The notes under the pieces are model-generated. The model was not told the DNA's origin, did not search any database, and was given only the letters and a program-made list of their open reading frames with translations. From the NCBI GenBank assembly GCA_900073065.1, contig FJOG01000009.1:1256267-1320266 (forward strand): a stretch of 64,000 nucleotides of DNA, in the 5' to 3' direction. The first letter of the stretch is position 1. Every line of letters starts with the position of its first letter. The DNA comes from Phialocephala subalpina (lineage: Eukaryota; Ascomycota; Leotiomycetes; Helotiales; Mollisiaceae). The position numbers and the translations under genes are program-made. Below are positions 11,154 to 21,523 of this stretch, in pieces.

Positions 11154-11606
11154 TCACCACTTCGTTCCTTCCCTCCATGGTATCGAGCTTCCCAATTTAC
11201 TTATACTCTCCAACGTCCCATCTCCAAGCTTCACAGTACTGAATTTGATCATTCTAGGATCCAAGCCCAAAGTCATTCTCACATCATCCTGTATCTTGCT
11301 CGAGGCGTCGTATCGCATGATGAAATAGTGGCCATCGGTGTACTGGGCTTGATGCTTCCGGGTCTTCTTTGGCAGACTCCAGACTCCCCAGTTGTTGAGT
11401 GCTCGTATCGTTCCGCCGTTTCGTAGGATGAGAGAGCCAGCTGTGCGGGCGATTCTGATTCCTGTCAGTATTGTGGTCTAGGGTAGGGTAAAAGAAGTGT
11501 ACTCTTTGACCTCTGCGAGGCTGCCAGGCCGGACCTGTGGGTTGTTAGCATCTCTGTTGCTTGAGGAAGTGAGGGTACTTACAACTGCGATGAGCTCGTA
11601 CAACAT
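11154..11606 (-). CDS. mrp17: Mitochondrial small-subunit ribosomal protein bS6m (Mrp17)
   Basis: Three exons, 11606-11583 (24 nt), 11534-11503 (32 nt) and 11454-11154, give 118 aa. The first 18 residues are encoded by two tiny exons: MLYELIAV, then VRPGSLAEVKE. The join gives the classic bS6 start followed by IARTAGSLILRNGGTIRALN and NWGVWSLPKKTRKHQAQYTDGHYF, with the beta-strand/RNA-binding basic loop of the S6 family. The C-terminal extension (LDPRMIKFSTVKLGDG) is typical of fungal Mrp17. Mrp17 is part of the mitoribosomal 37S subunit. A continuous plus-strand open frame over the same DNA is only a shadow. The gene is divergent from RRB1, with 213 nt between start codons, so the two share a promoter region. 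Confidence 0.9.
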
Positions 11607-11819
11607 TTCGCCCGTACCTTGCAGTCCTTGATGCTGCTCCCCGTTGATGAATGTCCGTCGAGCTTTAAGGTTTTGACGCTAAAATGCGGCCGCATAAAAT
11701 TCTGGTGGAGTTCGCACGATTAGAGTCTGATAAGAAAATATTGAAGCACTTCTCGAAAAGAACGAAGAATTCTTTGACATTTCCCACAGCGCGCATAAAT
11801 CCTCGAATTACTCAACATC

Positions 11820-13360
11820 ATGTCGAAAAGAAGGGCGGAAGACCAAGAAAATGGTGGCATGCCATTGAAAGGCGGGGAGCGGCCAGAAAAGCTAGTCTTC
11901 GAGGACGAGGTGGGGGAGTTTGAGGATGAATTCGAGGACGAATATGAGAGTGAGGATGAAATTTTGGAGGCGGGAGTTGATGGCAGACCTGATGCAGAGA
12001 GAGAAGCAGATGAGAAAGCTGGTGAGTAAATCTGTCTGTCTGTTGGCGCATAGTTATAGACTTTTGCTAAAACTTAGTAGAAGCCATGGACGTAGACCAG
12101 CAGACCTTCATTGTTGGCAGGAATAAATTAGAACCTGGTCAAACATTGTCCCCGGATCTATCGACATACGAAATGCTCCACGCGCTGAGTACTCCATGGC
12201 CCTGCCTCTCCTTCGATATCATCAAAGACAGCTTGGGCGACAACCGGAAAACATACCCCGCTACGATGTATGCTGTGGCTGGAACCCAGGCAGAGAGCAA
12301 GAGGGAAAAGGAAAACCAACTGATGGTTATGAAGTTCAGTGGGCTCAGCAGAATGGAACGAGGAGATCATGATGATGGGGATTCATCAGACGACGAGGAT
12401 GAAGACGCAGACCCAATTCTGGAATCCGCATCAATACCTTTCACATCAGCTACGAACCGGATACGTGCCCACCAAACTCCTGCCTCAGACTCTTCTCGAC
12501 CTTCTACAACTTTAACGGCTTCAATGACTGAAGCAGGTCAAGTCCTTATTCATGATGTCACCCCCCATTTGGCATCCTTCGATACTCCTGGCTCTACAAT
12601 CACACCTCAACAGAACAAACCATTGTCGACTCTCCGAATGCATAAGTCAGAAGGGTATGCAGTGGATTGGTCACCTCTTGTATCAACCGGAAAGCTTCTG
12701 ACTGGAGATAATGACGGAAAGATATATGTCACCACAAGGACAGCAGGCGAGGGCTGGGCTACGGACTCCCGACCGTTTACTGGCCACGAAGGAAGCGTCG
12801 AAGAGTTGCAATGGAGCCCTTCGGAACGGAATGTCTTTGCCTCGGCGTCAAGTGATGGTACCATTAAAGTTTGGGACGTACGAAGCAAGAGCAGAACAGC
12901 AGCACTTAGTGTCCAAGTCAGCAATACAGATGTAAACGTGATGTCTTGGTCTCACCAGACCTCACATCTCCTCGCCTCAGGAGCAGACGACGGTGTTTGG
13001 GCGGTCTGGGATCTACGTCAGTGGAGACCCAACGCCGCCTCATCTGCACCAGCAAGACCGACTCCAGTTGCAAGTTTCAACTTCCATAAGGAGCAGATTA
13101 CTAGTGTGGAATGGCATCCGACGGATGACAGTATTGTGGCAGTTGCTGCTGGTGATGATACCCTGACTCTATGGGATCTTGCCGTGGAATTGGATGACGA
13201 GGAGAGCAAGGATACTGGTGGTGTGACGGAGGTTCCGCCTCAACTCTTGTTCGTCCATTATATGGAGAAGGTGAAGGAGCTACATTTCCATCCACAGATA
13301 CCCGGTTGTTTAGTTGGTACTGGAGAGGCCTTCAATGTGTTTAAGACCATCAGCGTTTAG
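11820..13360 (+). CDS. rrb1: Ribosome assembly WD40 protein Rrb1 (GRWD1 family)
   Basis: Exons 11820-12021 and 12078-13360 (56-nt intron) give 494 aa. Residues ~25-60 are strongly acidic. They are followed by the histone-binding-like CAF1C/H4-type N-terminal motif (STPWPCLSFDIIKD), another acidic linker, and WD40 repeats from ~180 to the end. The clearest repeat is GHEGSVEELQWSPSERNVFA...SSDGTIKVWDVR, and there is a final LTLWDLAVELDDEE. Rrb1 is the dedicated chaperone of ribosomal protein uL3 (Rpl3), protecting it on the way to the nucleolus. Length and architecture are normal. It shares a short divergent promoter with MRP17. Confidence 0.94.
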
Positions 13361-14870
13361 AATGAAACACAGCTGGCAAACTCCTGCTTAGTAAATGCTC
13401 TCTGGTTGTCACTGGATCCAAATGCGAAAATCAAGCGGCGGAAGACAGCGACGAGGTGTTGAAACCGGAGAAATCTTTGCAGACTACTCAGGAGAAGCAC
13501 TTCTAGCAGTACTAGACAGAAGCTCTTCATTATTTGACTGGACTTCGTGGTTGTTAGGCTGGTGGATTTAGGCCTTGATTCTAGTACCTTGACGTGTCGC
13601 GAGACTGATTTGAGGGCTACAATAGTCCATGGCATCTCAAAAGTTCCCCTTTCAAACATTCGGGAGGCTTCCGTGTGTAGCCAATCATGATGGATTGGAC
13701 TCCGTATGGAAGATTCTTCGACAGACGATTAGGCCTCTTCTATGAGTCGGGCCAGCAAGTGCCATCTTGTCGTGTTGGGCAGGTGAGATGTCTCATGCAT
13801 CAGACCACCAATGGAAAGAGCCGACCATGTGGAAGAGAGACAAGTCATTCGAGGATTGCTCTCAGTCATCAATTTCTCACAGACAGTGTCGGAAGTGGCC
13901 GGAGTTCTCCAAAACGCCTCTCTCAACCCTTCAACCTGAATGCTGGGACAAAAATGCCTCAAATCTTTTAGGAAATGAACAGCGGTGAAACAGTCTAGAA
14001 CATCCTGGGATCGAGAGAAGCTGTTCAACATTCTACCAGCATTCCAAAGTTTCGTCGACACAAGTCCTTTTCTAAAGTATAAAAAGAACTCCAGAAAAAA
14101 CAAGGGTCGTCTTTTCCCCTCATCTGGGTAACGTAACCACATCAATTTCCCCGGTCCAACCAGGTCCCCAATATTAATGCGCATGAGCAGACGCAGATCT
14201 CTTTACACTGACGACTTCCCTGAACGTACGTTTCCGGAAGATCCTGCTCGTCGCGAGCCCTCTCAGCCTTCCAGCAAATTTTTTGCAGGCAAAGGCGCCA
14301 GTCAGCCTCATCGAAACGTAAAAATTTGATCAAAGAAGCAATATGGCGAGTCTTGCCCAATGCAATGCCTAAAAGCAGTAAGCTCTCATTCGCTGAGCGT
14401 GACATCGAGGCGAGCATGCCCTGCTTCGCCAATAGGAAGGGCTGCGACAAAATGATTTAACGGCACTCGTGATCATCATCCTTTGGGTGATCCAGGGATC
14501 TGGTTGGCTAAGTGCAGGCTGCAGGGCTCCCTGTAAAAAATTGTTTCCCCGCAAGTCCATCGCTGTGGAAGTGCGGGATGAAATGAAGCCAAGTCTAGTC
14601 TGGTGGAGTCCATCTGTTCCACCTTGTTTTGCCCCATTGTTCCATAAGCCTCCTCTTCTCCTCTTCTTCCCCATTCCCCTTTCCTCTCGTGGTTTTGGTA
14701 TCGGGTTGGAGAAAATACCTGCCAGAGCTGCACTTACAACCACATTGATCACACCAAATGTCCGTGAGGGACCAAGTCAAAATCTTCGTGGAGGAGATGA
14801 AAACGCCTATCTAATGGGGCTTCGGACAACAAGACGGGAAACTATTTGGAGCACACGATCCCACGTGAGC
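13361..14870. other. Intergenic region, 1.5 kb
   Basis: No supported gene. A 151-codon minus-strand frame (14184-13729) has no recognisable domain or splice support. The right half (14460-14870) is the probable leader of the gene at 14871; its frame stays open to 14469 but is not protein-like. Confidence 0.45.
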
Positions 14871-15629
14871 ATGATACACAACTTCGGCAGCAAAGAGTCC
14901 GCTACAGAAACCTTTACTTTCACGTTCCTGGCTGGCTCCTCTTTGAAACTGTCCTTCGACTGGCCACTGTCCCTCCCAGCACCTCTAGACCGTCCCTTCA
15001 AGCGTCGACGAGCATTGTCGGACGTGGACGGTGAAGGGAAGGAGGCCAGAAAGAAGAGACGTCTTCGGTTACACCTTATTACCAGCCGTCTCAGTCGCCC
15101 TTTCTCCGAACCGGCGTCGAATATTGGTACGAACCGTGGCCTCTCCAAGATTTCAGTTTGGGCGAAAAATAAAGCACTCGGCAAGAACGTGCTTAGGAAG
15201 GCCGCTATCATGAATCGAGTGCGGAGGAGGATGGACGCAGCGAAGGACTTTATGCGTGTAGAGCAAGAGAGAACCAGAGAACTGTCGCTCCGAGAGGTCG
15301 TCCTTCAGAAGCCTCGATGTCTTGACTTTCCTCTTCCTCCTTCACCACTGGGTTTGTCGAACTATGACGCCTTGGACTTGGAGGACGACGTGTACGACCA
15401 TGAAGACGACGAGGATATCGACAAGGTGTCCGCTGTCTACAGCGACTTCAACATCATGAATCCCACCACAAGCATTGAGGGAGACGACTATGCGTACCTC
15501 GATGCATTGGACGGCATCTCTCCAGAAGACTTGCCTGATACACCACCTCCGCCACCGGAAGAAAGCATCGCTGAGATGTTAAGAGAGGATAGCAGAGGAG
15601 AAAGCATCTTTGTGCAGGTCAGAGAATGA
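14871..15629 (+). CDS. Conserved fungal protein of unknown function, nuclear-type composition
   Basis: The single open exon gives 252 aa from the ATG at 14871; the frame is open further upstream (ATG at 14814). The order of segments recalls a Pezizomycotina-wide unannotated family. First comes an N-terminal TFTFTF beta-like stretch (the start chosen keeps it near the N-terminus). Next is a basic bipartite patch (FKRRRALSDVDG, EARKKRRLRL) that could act as a nuclear localisation signal, then an Arg/Lys-rich helix (LRKAAIMNRVRRRMDAAKDF). It ends in an acidic, proline-rich tail (DLEDDVYDHEDDEDID, DTPPPPPEE). No catalytic motif or known domain is seen. Confidence 0.62.
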   Translation: MIHNFGSKESATETFTFTFLAGSSLKLSFDWPLSLPAPLDRPFKRRRALSDVDGEGKEARKKRRLRLHLITSRLSRPFSEPASNIGTNRGLSKISVWAKNKALGKNVLRKAAIMNRVRRRMDAAKDFMRVEQERTRELSLREVVLQKPRCLDFPLPPSPLGLSNYDALDLEDDVYDHEDDEDIDKVSAVYSDFNIMNPTTSIEGDDYAYLDALDGISPEDLPDTPPPPPEESIAEMLREDSRGESIFVQVRE

Positions 15630-15775
15630 TTTGCAAGGGTGGGGATAATGAGTGAGGCGAGGGTTTCGTGAAATCATGACTTTTGTATTGGATAATATTG
15701 CATTGCATGGCACTGGTCCTAGAAAAATTGTACGGTCAGGCTGGGTCATAGGACTGGAAAGAAGCATAAGGTGCA

Positions 15776-16421
15776 TCATGGTTGCTGGAGTTTTGTGCTT
15801 CTGTCGGCTGCAATATCGCACATGGCCTGTGATCCATGTGAATCAGACTATAATCAAGTTCTTCAAAAATGCATCTTACCTTGATACCTTCTCTTCTTTC
15901 CAACTTTATGTCTCCTCTGTCGATTCTTGAACGCATATTCTCCATGATGATTGGTCTTGACCTTCCGTTGACGAAGACGCTGTAGTGACATCAGCGCACT
16001 TACTTGGTATGGATAACAGGGTACGCTACACGTATTTGAGACTTGGAAAGGTCTTTTCGTATTCAGCATTCAACTCTCTGAGTTTGGTTGCCTCTTCCTC
16101 TCCTCCAGTGTTTAATTGTGCCTGTTCAGCTTGTGACTGAGCACTCTCGACCTTCTTCTCGCCAAGTCTTGGGTGAGCACCAAGAATCTGATCGAGCCAT
16201 TCCGTATCACTTGTAGAAGGGCTTTCGGACAACTCTGTCAACTTGACTCCAATACTAGCAATCAAATCGTTGTATGAATCGAATTTTTGTGTATGAAGCA
16301 GGTCCAGAGACAGGTTCCGAAGGGCCTGACACGGCTCAAAAAGTGCGTCAAGGATAGCAGAGCGCTCGGTGGTAGAGAGAGAAGGGACTCCGGCGATGGG
16401 GGGTAACTGAAAGCCCAACAT
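15776..16421 (-). CDS. OHCU decarboxylase (ureide pathway)
   Basis: Three exons, 16421-16030, 15979-15880 and 15826-15776, give 180 aa with consistent phases. The protein matches the OHCU decarboxylase fold (PF09349). It has an N-terminal helical part (LDALFEPCQALRNLSLDLL), the active-site AHPRLG motif carrying the catalytic histidine, then ELNAEYEKTFPSLKYVVFVN and the basic RSRPIIMENMRSRI segment. It should decarboxylate 2-oxo-4-hydroxy-4-carboxy-5-ureidoimidazoline to S-allantoin, the last step after urate oxidase and HIU hydrolase in purine breakdown. No PTS1 is present (C-terminus KLQQP). The gene is divergent from PRP19, with 235 nt between start codons. The first donor (GTAGCG) is non-canonical but is the only one restoring the frame. 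Confidence 0.88.
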
Positions 16422-16656
16422 TTCCAGAGAGAACGCAATGACAGAAATACAAATTCTAAGAGAAGATGAAATAAAAATTTGGGAGGACTTGAGCGTTAAT
16501 AAAGTCGAGGCTCGAGATAACCCCCATACTCGCTAGATCGAAATGAGACTAGTTTGTCCACTAGCGTCAAATTTTCAGAACTTCTGCAGAACTTCGAGAT
16601 GCGCGCCAGAAGCTTGCTCGCAAGGTACTCAGACGTGAACCCGCGACCGAAGAAAG

Positions 16657-18284
16657 ATGTTGTGCTCAAGTAAGTATCCATACTACCCCTGGATAGATGG
16701 ATACATACTGATCTACTCTTAGTATCTGGTGAAGCTCCGCAGCATCCTGTTGCCTCCTCGAAGTCAGGTGAGTTCGGCGAACGGCGCGTTGCGCAGAGCA
16801 CTCGAGGCTGATGGGTTCTAGGAAATGTCTACGAGAAGCGCTTGATCGAGGCCTACATCACAGAGAATCACAAGGATCCTGTAAATGGAGAGGAACTCGA
16901 GATCACAGACCTCATCGACCTCAAGTCTGCCAAGATAGTTACTCCTCGACCTCCGACTCTCACATCTATTCCCTCACTTCTCTCGACCTTCCAGAACGAA
17001 TGGGACTCCTTAGCACTCGAATCATACACATTAAGACAACAACTTCAGGAAACGAGACAAGAATTAGCGACGGCACTGTATCAACATGATGCAGCAGTCA
17101 GAGTCATTGCACGATTGACTAGGGAACGCAACGAGGCTCGGGATGCGCTTTCGAGAGTAAGCATCGGTGCTGGAAGCGCGAACAATGGGGATGCTATGCA
17201 AATTGACAGCCAAGGCCTTCCCGAAGAGCTCGCTGCTAAGGTTGATGATACCCAAGAGAAGTATGTCCTGGAGCCTGCCTTGGTTATTCTCACTAACAAT
17301 ATCAACAGACTTTCAAAGAGCCGCCGAAAACGACCAGCACCAAAGGAGTGGGCCGATTCGGAAGTTATTGGGAACTTTGGCGTTGCAACACAATCAGAGC
17401 CTCTATACCCAGGATGCACATCTCTCGCTGTTGATGCTTCTGGTCAGTTGGCGATTGTGGGCGGATCTGATGGTGTTGCGGGCGTCTATTCTATCCCAGA
17501 AAACAAGGTCCAGCAATCCTTCAAAGCAGGCAGCGCTGTCACTGGTGCAGTCTGGTATGGAACACAACCTGTGGTCTCTACTTCCAACGGAGCAGTCAAG
17601 GTGTTCGGAGACAATGAGGTTACCTTCACCTCACATGCAGGAAGCGCAAACGCTCTCGCATTGCATCCGAGCGGTGATATCCTTGCATCTGTTGGTGTTG
17701 ACAAGAGCTTCGTCTTCTACGATCTCCCCGGAGGCAAAGCTGTTACTCAAGTCAACACAGATTCAGGTAAGAATCCTACCCCTTTAGGACGCCAAACGGA
17801 TGCTTACAATCTTACAGAGCTAACCACAGCGGCATTTCACCCTGATGGACATCTGTTCGCAGCTGGAGGTGCCGACGGACAGATTAAGATGTTTCACGTG
17901 AAGACCGGCGAGAATGCTGCAAACTTTGAGTTGGGAGGACCTGTTCAGGATATTGCCTTCTCAGAAAATGGTATCTGGTTCGCAGCTGTGGCCAAGGGAT
18001 CCAACAACGTTGTTGTGTTCGATCTCCGAAAGGAAGGCAAGGCAGCAGAGGCGAAGGTCTTGGAAATTGGTGGACAAGTCGACAGCATTCGATGGGATTA
18101 CACCGGGCAATACCTTGCTGCTTCGGGACCTAGAGGTCTCACTATTTCTCAGTACACTAAGTCATCAAAGTCGTGGTCCGATGTCATCAGCACAGCGGTG
18201 CCAGCAACTGCAGTAGAGTGGGGACCAGAAGCAAAGACCTTGATCACTGTCAATGGTGATGGTATTGTTACAGTCCTTGGATGA
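16657..18284 (+). CDS. prp19: Pre-mRNA-processing factor 19, U-box E3 ligase (Prp19)
   Basis: Five exons, 16657-16669 (13 nt), 16723-16767, 16822-17260, 17309-17766 and 17818-18284, give 473 aa. The N-terminus MLCSISGEAPQHPVASSKSG plus NVYEKRLIEAYI is the Prp19 U-box, followed by the DPVNGEEL loop. Residues ~70-140 form the tetramerising coiled coil (LESYTLRQQLQETRQELATA), and residues ~190-473 a seven-bladed WD40 propeller. Prp19 is the core of the NineTeen complex, needed for spliceosome activation and for DNA-damage responses. Two introns (48 and 51 nt) are multiples of three without in-frame stops, so unspliced forms stay open. Length is normal for the family. Confidence 0.96.
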
Positions 18285-19057
18285 GGCTGGATATATGGAG
18301 TTGGGGCTTTGAAATTCTGGCCTGTGGCAAAAGAAAATCTGGACAGTTTCCTGGTACTGTAATTCTAGAAAACAAGCATCCAAGGGGTGTTGATGAACAA
18401 TGCAAATTTATGGGCGCATTTCCTTCTTAAAGTGAATGACTCTGTGAGAGCATATTCTATTTGTTCTTGTGAGTGTTCTTTCGAAATAAGCCGAATTAAC
18501 GGTGCCTCATATTCCGGAACATTCACGACCTTTGTCGTTCCGTGCAGACGCCTCCGTTGCTATTTCTATCAAGGGGTCGTAATTCGCGTCTAGATCCCAG
18601 AATTTTCTCCCAACAACGGCAATTGTGCCTTCTTGGATTTTTGTCTCATTGCCATTGTGTGCGGCCGGTTATTAATTGTGTTCCAGATTATAAAACCAGG
18701 CTGGCAGGTGGAAGTCTTGTAATCTTACGAGGAAGCAAACGTCGGAGCTAAGCCGCGAAATGTCAAGCGAGGGGCCGCTAACAGGGACTCTGATCTCACG
18801 TTCCGGAGCACCTCTACTTGAATAAACAACACCACACCCAACACTCGTTGTATCTTTCGACTTGCGCTCCAGGTTCAGGTCCTAGTGCGCTCAGTACATC
18901 TGGTTTCCATACCAGCAGGATCCTTCTGTCTTCTTCCACAGGATTATGGATAGATGGCAATCAGATCGCTCGCGCCACAAGGTAGACCCACCTACACCAC
19001 AATCTTTGTTGACGAAGGCTAACCAAATGTCCCTCTCGACAGAGGACATTCACTGAA
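18285..19057. other. Intergenic region
   Basis: This holds the 3' flank of PRP19 and the promoter of the RING gene. No gene-like frame, RNA gene or repeat is seen. Confidence 0.5.
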
Positions 19058-20193
19058 ATGTCACACTCGGCTACGCTTTCGCCTTCACCTTTAAATTTCG
19101 GAGGGCCATCGGCGTCAGATTTCTTCCACAACCGCGAACCCTCCGCACCTTCCAACAACTTTCTCGAACGGCGTCGAACCTCCCACCCTCACAATAACTC
19201 TCTACGAGGAGCCTCTACAGAAATGACGGAAGTGTCTCACGCTCAGCGACCCAGACTCGAACACCGACAGTCTCAAACAATCATCGATCTCACCGATGAC
19301 GATGGACCTGCTGTGCCACGGAACAACACGGGTAATCGGGCATCGAGGCCTCCACAGCTTGGTAGAAGTGATGCCGTCAGCCTGAGGGACTTGGTCGATC
19401 TTACAACTGAAGATGAAGAAGACATTATATTCACTGGGGAAAGACAGCTACCTCCGCGACCGCAGAGCCGTGTACGACCCGCACCTCCTAGGGCAGCATC
19501 GCCACCTCTCTTCGTTGGGCAAGACCGACCACAAGCAGACCGACCCCCACCAGGCCGACCTGCACATGCTCATCATGTCCACCGTGTATTTGCAGCTCCA
19601 AATGCGATCGGTTTTGTCAGCGGGGCGATCAATCATATAGGAAATGCAGCACATGCTCTTCTTCGCCAACAAATATTCCATGAAGCAAATCTACACATGC
19701 TTGCCCATGATCAAGTTATGCCAGGTGCTATGAACTACCAGGTTGCAGCGTTTGCAGAACGGAAACCTGATCACATTGCCCCACCTGGCGTCCCAGAAGG
19801 CTTTACTCGATCTCCCACAGATGCCGACGTGGTGGTTTGCCCGAGTTGTGAGGAGGAATTGATACATCACAAGGATGTCGAGGGACCAGCTGTAAAGAAG
19901 GGTGGCAAGGCACCTTCACGGAAGGATATGGAGGAGCATCCATTCTGGGTGGTTAAGGAGTGCGGTCATGTATGCTTGCCCATTCTTCATGATATGCATG
20001 TGCTAACATTATGTAGGTTTACTGCAATAGGTGTTATCAGCTCCGCACGCAAGCAGCCAAGCACCAGCCAGACGTAAACTTCCCCGAGGTAGAGAAGGCT
20101 ACCAGCAAGAAGACCAAAATCCTCAAGTGCAATGTCGAAGATTGCTCGAGCGATGTGAAAAGCAAGGACAAGTGGGTTGGTGTCTTCCTATAA
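19058..20193 (+). CDS. RING protein with SUMO-interaction motifs (STUbL-like, Slx5/Rfp type)
   Basis: Exons 19058-19969 and 20017-20193 (47-nt intron) give 362 aa. The N-terminal two-thirds are disordered and Pro/Arg-rich. They carry acid-flanked hydrophobic SIM motifs: IIDLTDDD (75-82), LVDLTTEDEED (112-122) and DIIFTG just after. The C-terminus holds a RING-like zinc site: C262-x2-C265, then C303-x-H305-x2-C308-x2-C311, and a last pair C343-x4-C348 shortly before the stop (WVGVFL). The wide gap between the first and second ligand pairs is unusual for a RING. SIMs plus a C-terminal RING suggest a SUMO-targeted ubiquitin ligase subunit acting in genome stability, but this is inference. The intron falls inside the RING, after the histidine ligand. 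Confidence 0.75.
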
Positions 20194-21523
20194 GCGTGGT
20201 ACGGGAAGAAGACGGCGTCTTTCATACCAGGGTTTACGATCAGTACATACGGTTGCGGCATCGCGGTCACATTTCCCATTAATTGCATTGCGTGGTTCAA
20301 GCATGGAGTTCTAGCATGGCGTATTGGTGGGACACGAAGAACAGGTTTATGAATATGCATCATGGCGTTGGGTGGAATATTTTGAGGAATGGGGACATCG
20401 AAGGATACCATTTCAACGTTGCAGTGTATTATGGTGTAAGTAAAGCAAATCAGCATGCGTTTCTCTGAGCAATGGAATTCGTTTCTTGCTATGCTTTTCA
20501 ATGTTTTTGCCACGATACTTCTCTTTCGGATGATCGATGTTCTAGGATGCGCTGCATACGGGACATAAAAATGTACCACATCAAAGTCCCAAGCAGGACG
20601 GAACATTGGGGGTGATATTCGGGTCCGGTCTTCTACCTGGTATCATTAGGCAAGAGATTGAAGTGAAGTCCCACCACTTCGATTCACGTCTCCCGAACTT
20701 CATTACAAAATTCTTCGGATTCTGGGACATTGCATTGCTCTCAATTCCAGCTCTGTGGAATTCCATTTGTCGATCAAGCCTCATAAATTGAATTCGAAGG
20801 CTACCCAGGCTGCGGATGTGTGGCATTGACGCCCATCCTGTTTTCGATCAAAGAGATGCTTCCCTCAGGAGAATACCTTCGGTGGTCGGCCTCAATTGGC
20901 TATAGCAGCACAGCCCATCTCGATGCTGCCATTTCGGATATGCCTCTTGTGCTGCTGCTCTCAATCACTGCGCACTTGTTGGTGGTGTTTTTGCTCGCCT
21001 ACATTTCGCTTGACGATGGCTCCTAAAAGAGGATTGTCGCCGTGACGATTCTTCTCCCACTTTAATTTCGATAGCACAGTACTTTCTGATCAGAATTTGC
21101 GCAACTGCTTGTAGAGCCTTGTGAGACTGGGGATCGGCCACTCAATCTTAATCATGGTGGGTGTGAGAAGTTTCGGCCGTCTCGATCGCTACTTCCCAGT
21201 TTGACCTGCCTCGGTCGCCTACCTCGCTCTTTCCTCTCTCGTTAAACTGGGTTTCTTAACCTAAAAATTGTCACCTCTACCTCCTTAATCTTCAATCGTC
21301 ATCATTTAGATCACGTATTGGTATATCTGCCCTCTTTCTGTATCGATATAAGTCGTCTTGTGGTGGTCAACAACGTTGTCATCACTGCCTTATCTCACGC
21401 TCAACGTTGTCAAGGTGACCAGGCTAAAAGCACTCATCTTTTGACCTCCTCCACGCACTCTTCTTTCTCACTCCTCCAACGCGTTGTACCAGAACATCTT
21501 CGCGTCTTGTCATCACCAGCAAG
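20194..21523. other. Intergenic region, 1.3 kb
   Basis: No gene is supported. Frames here are short or overlap the RING exon on the opposite strand. The last 250 nt are C/T-rich leader for the gene at 21524. Confidence 0.5.

Noticed and set aside
11031..11426. 131-codon plus-strand frame
   Set aside because: It is the reverse shadow of the bS6m (Mrp17) third exon, whose minus-strand translation matches the family exactly.
13729..14184. 151-codon minus-strand frame between RRB1 and the unknown gene
   Set aside because: No recognisable domain, no splice or promoter support; kept only as intergenic.
20037..20606. 189-codon minus-strand frame
   Set aside because: Half of it overlaps the RING exon on the opposite strand and the rest has no supporting features.
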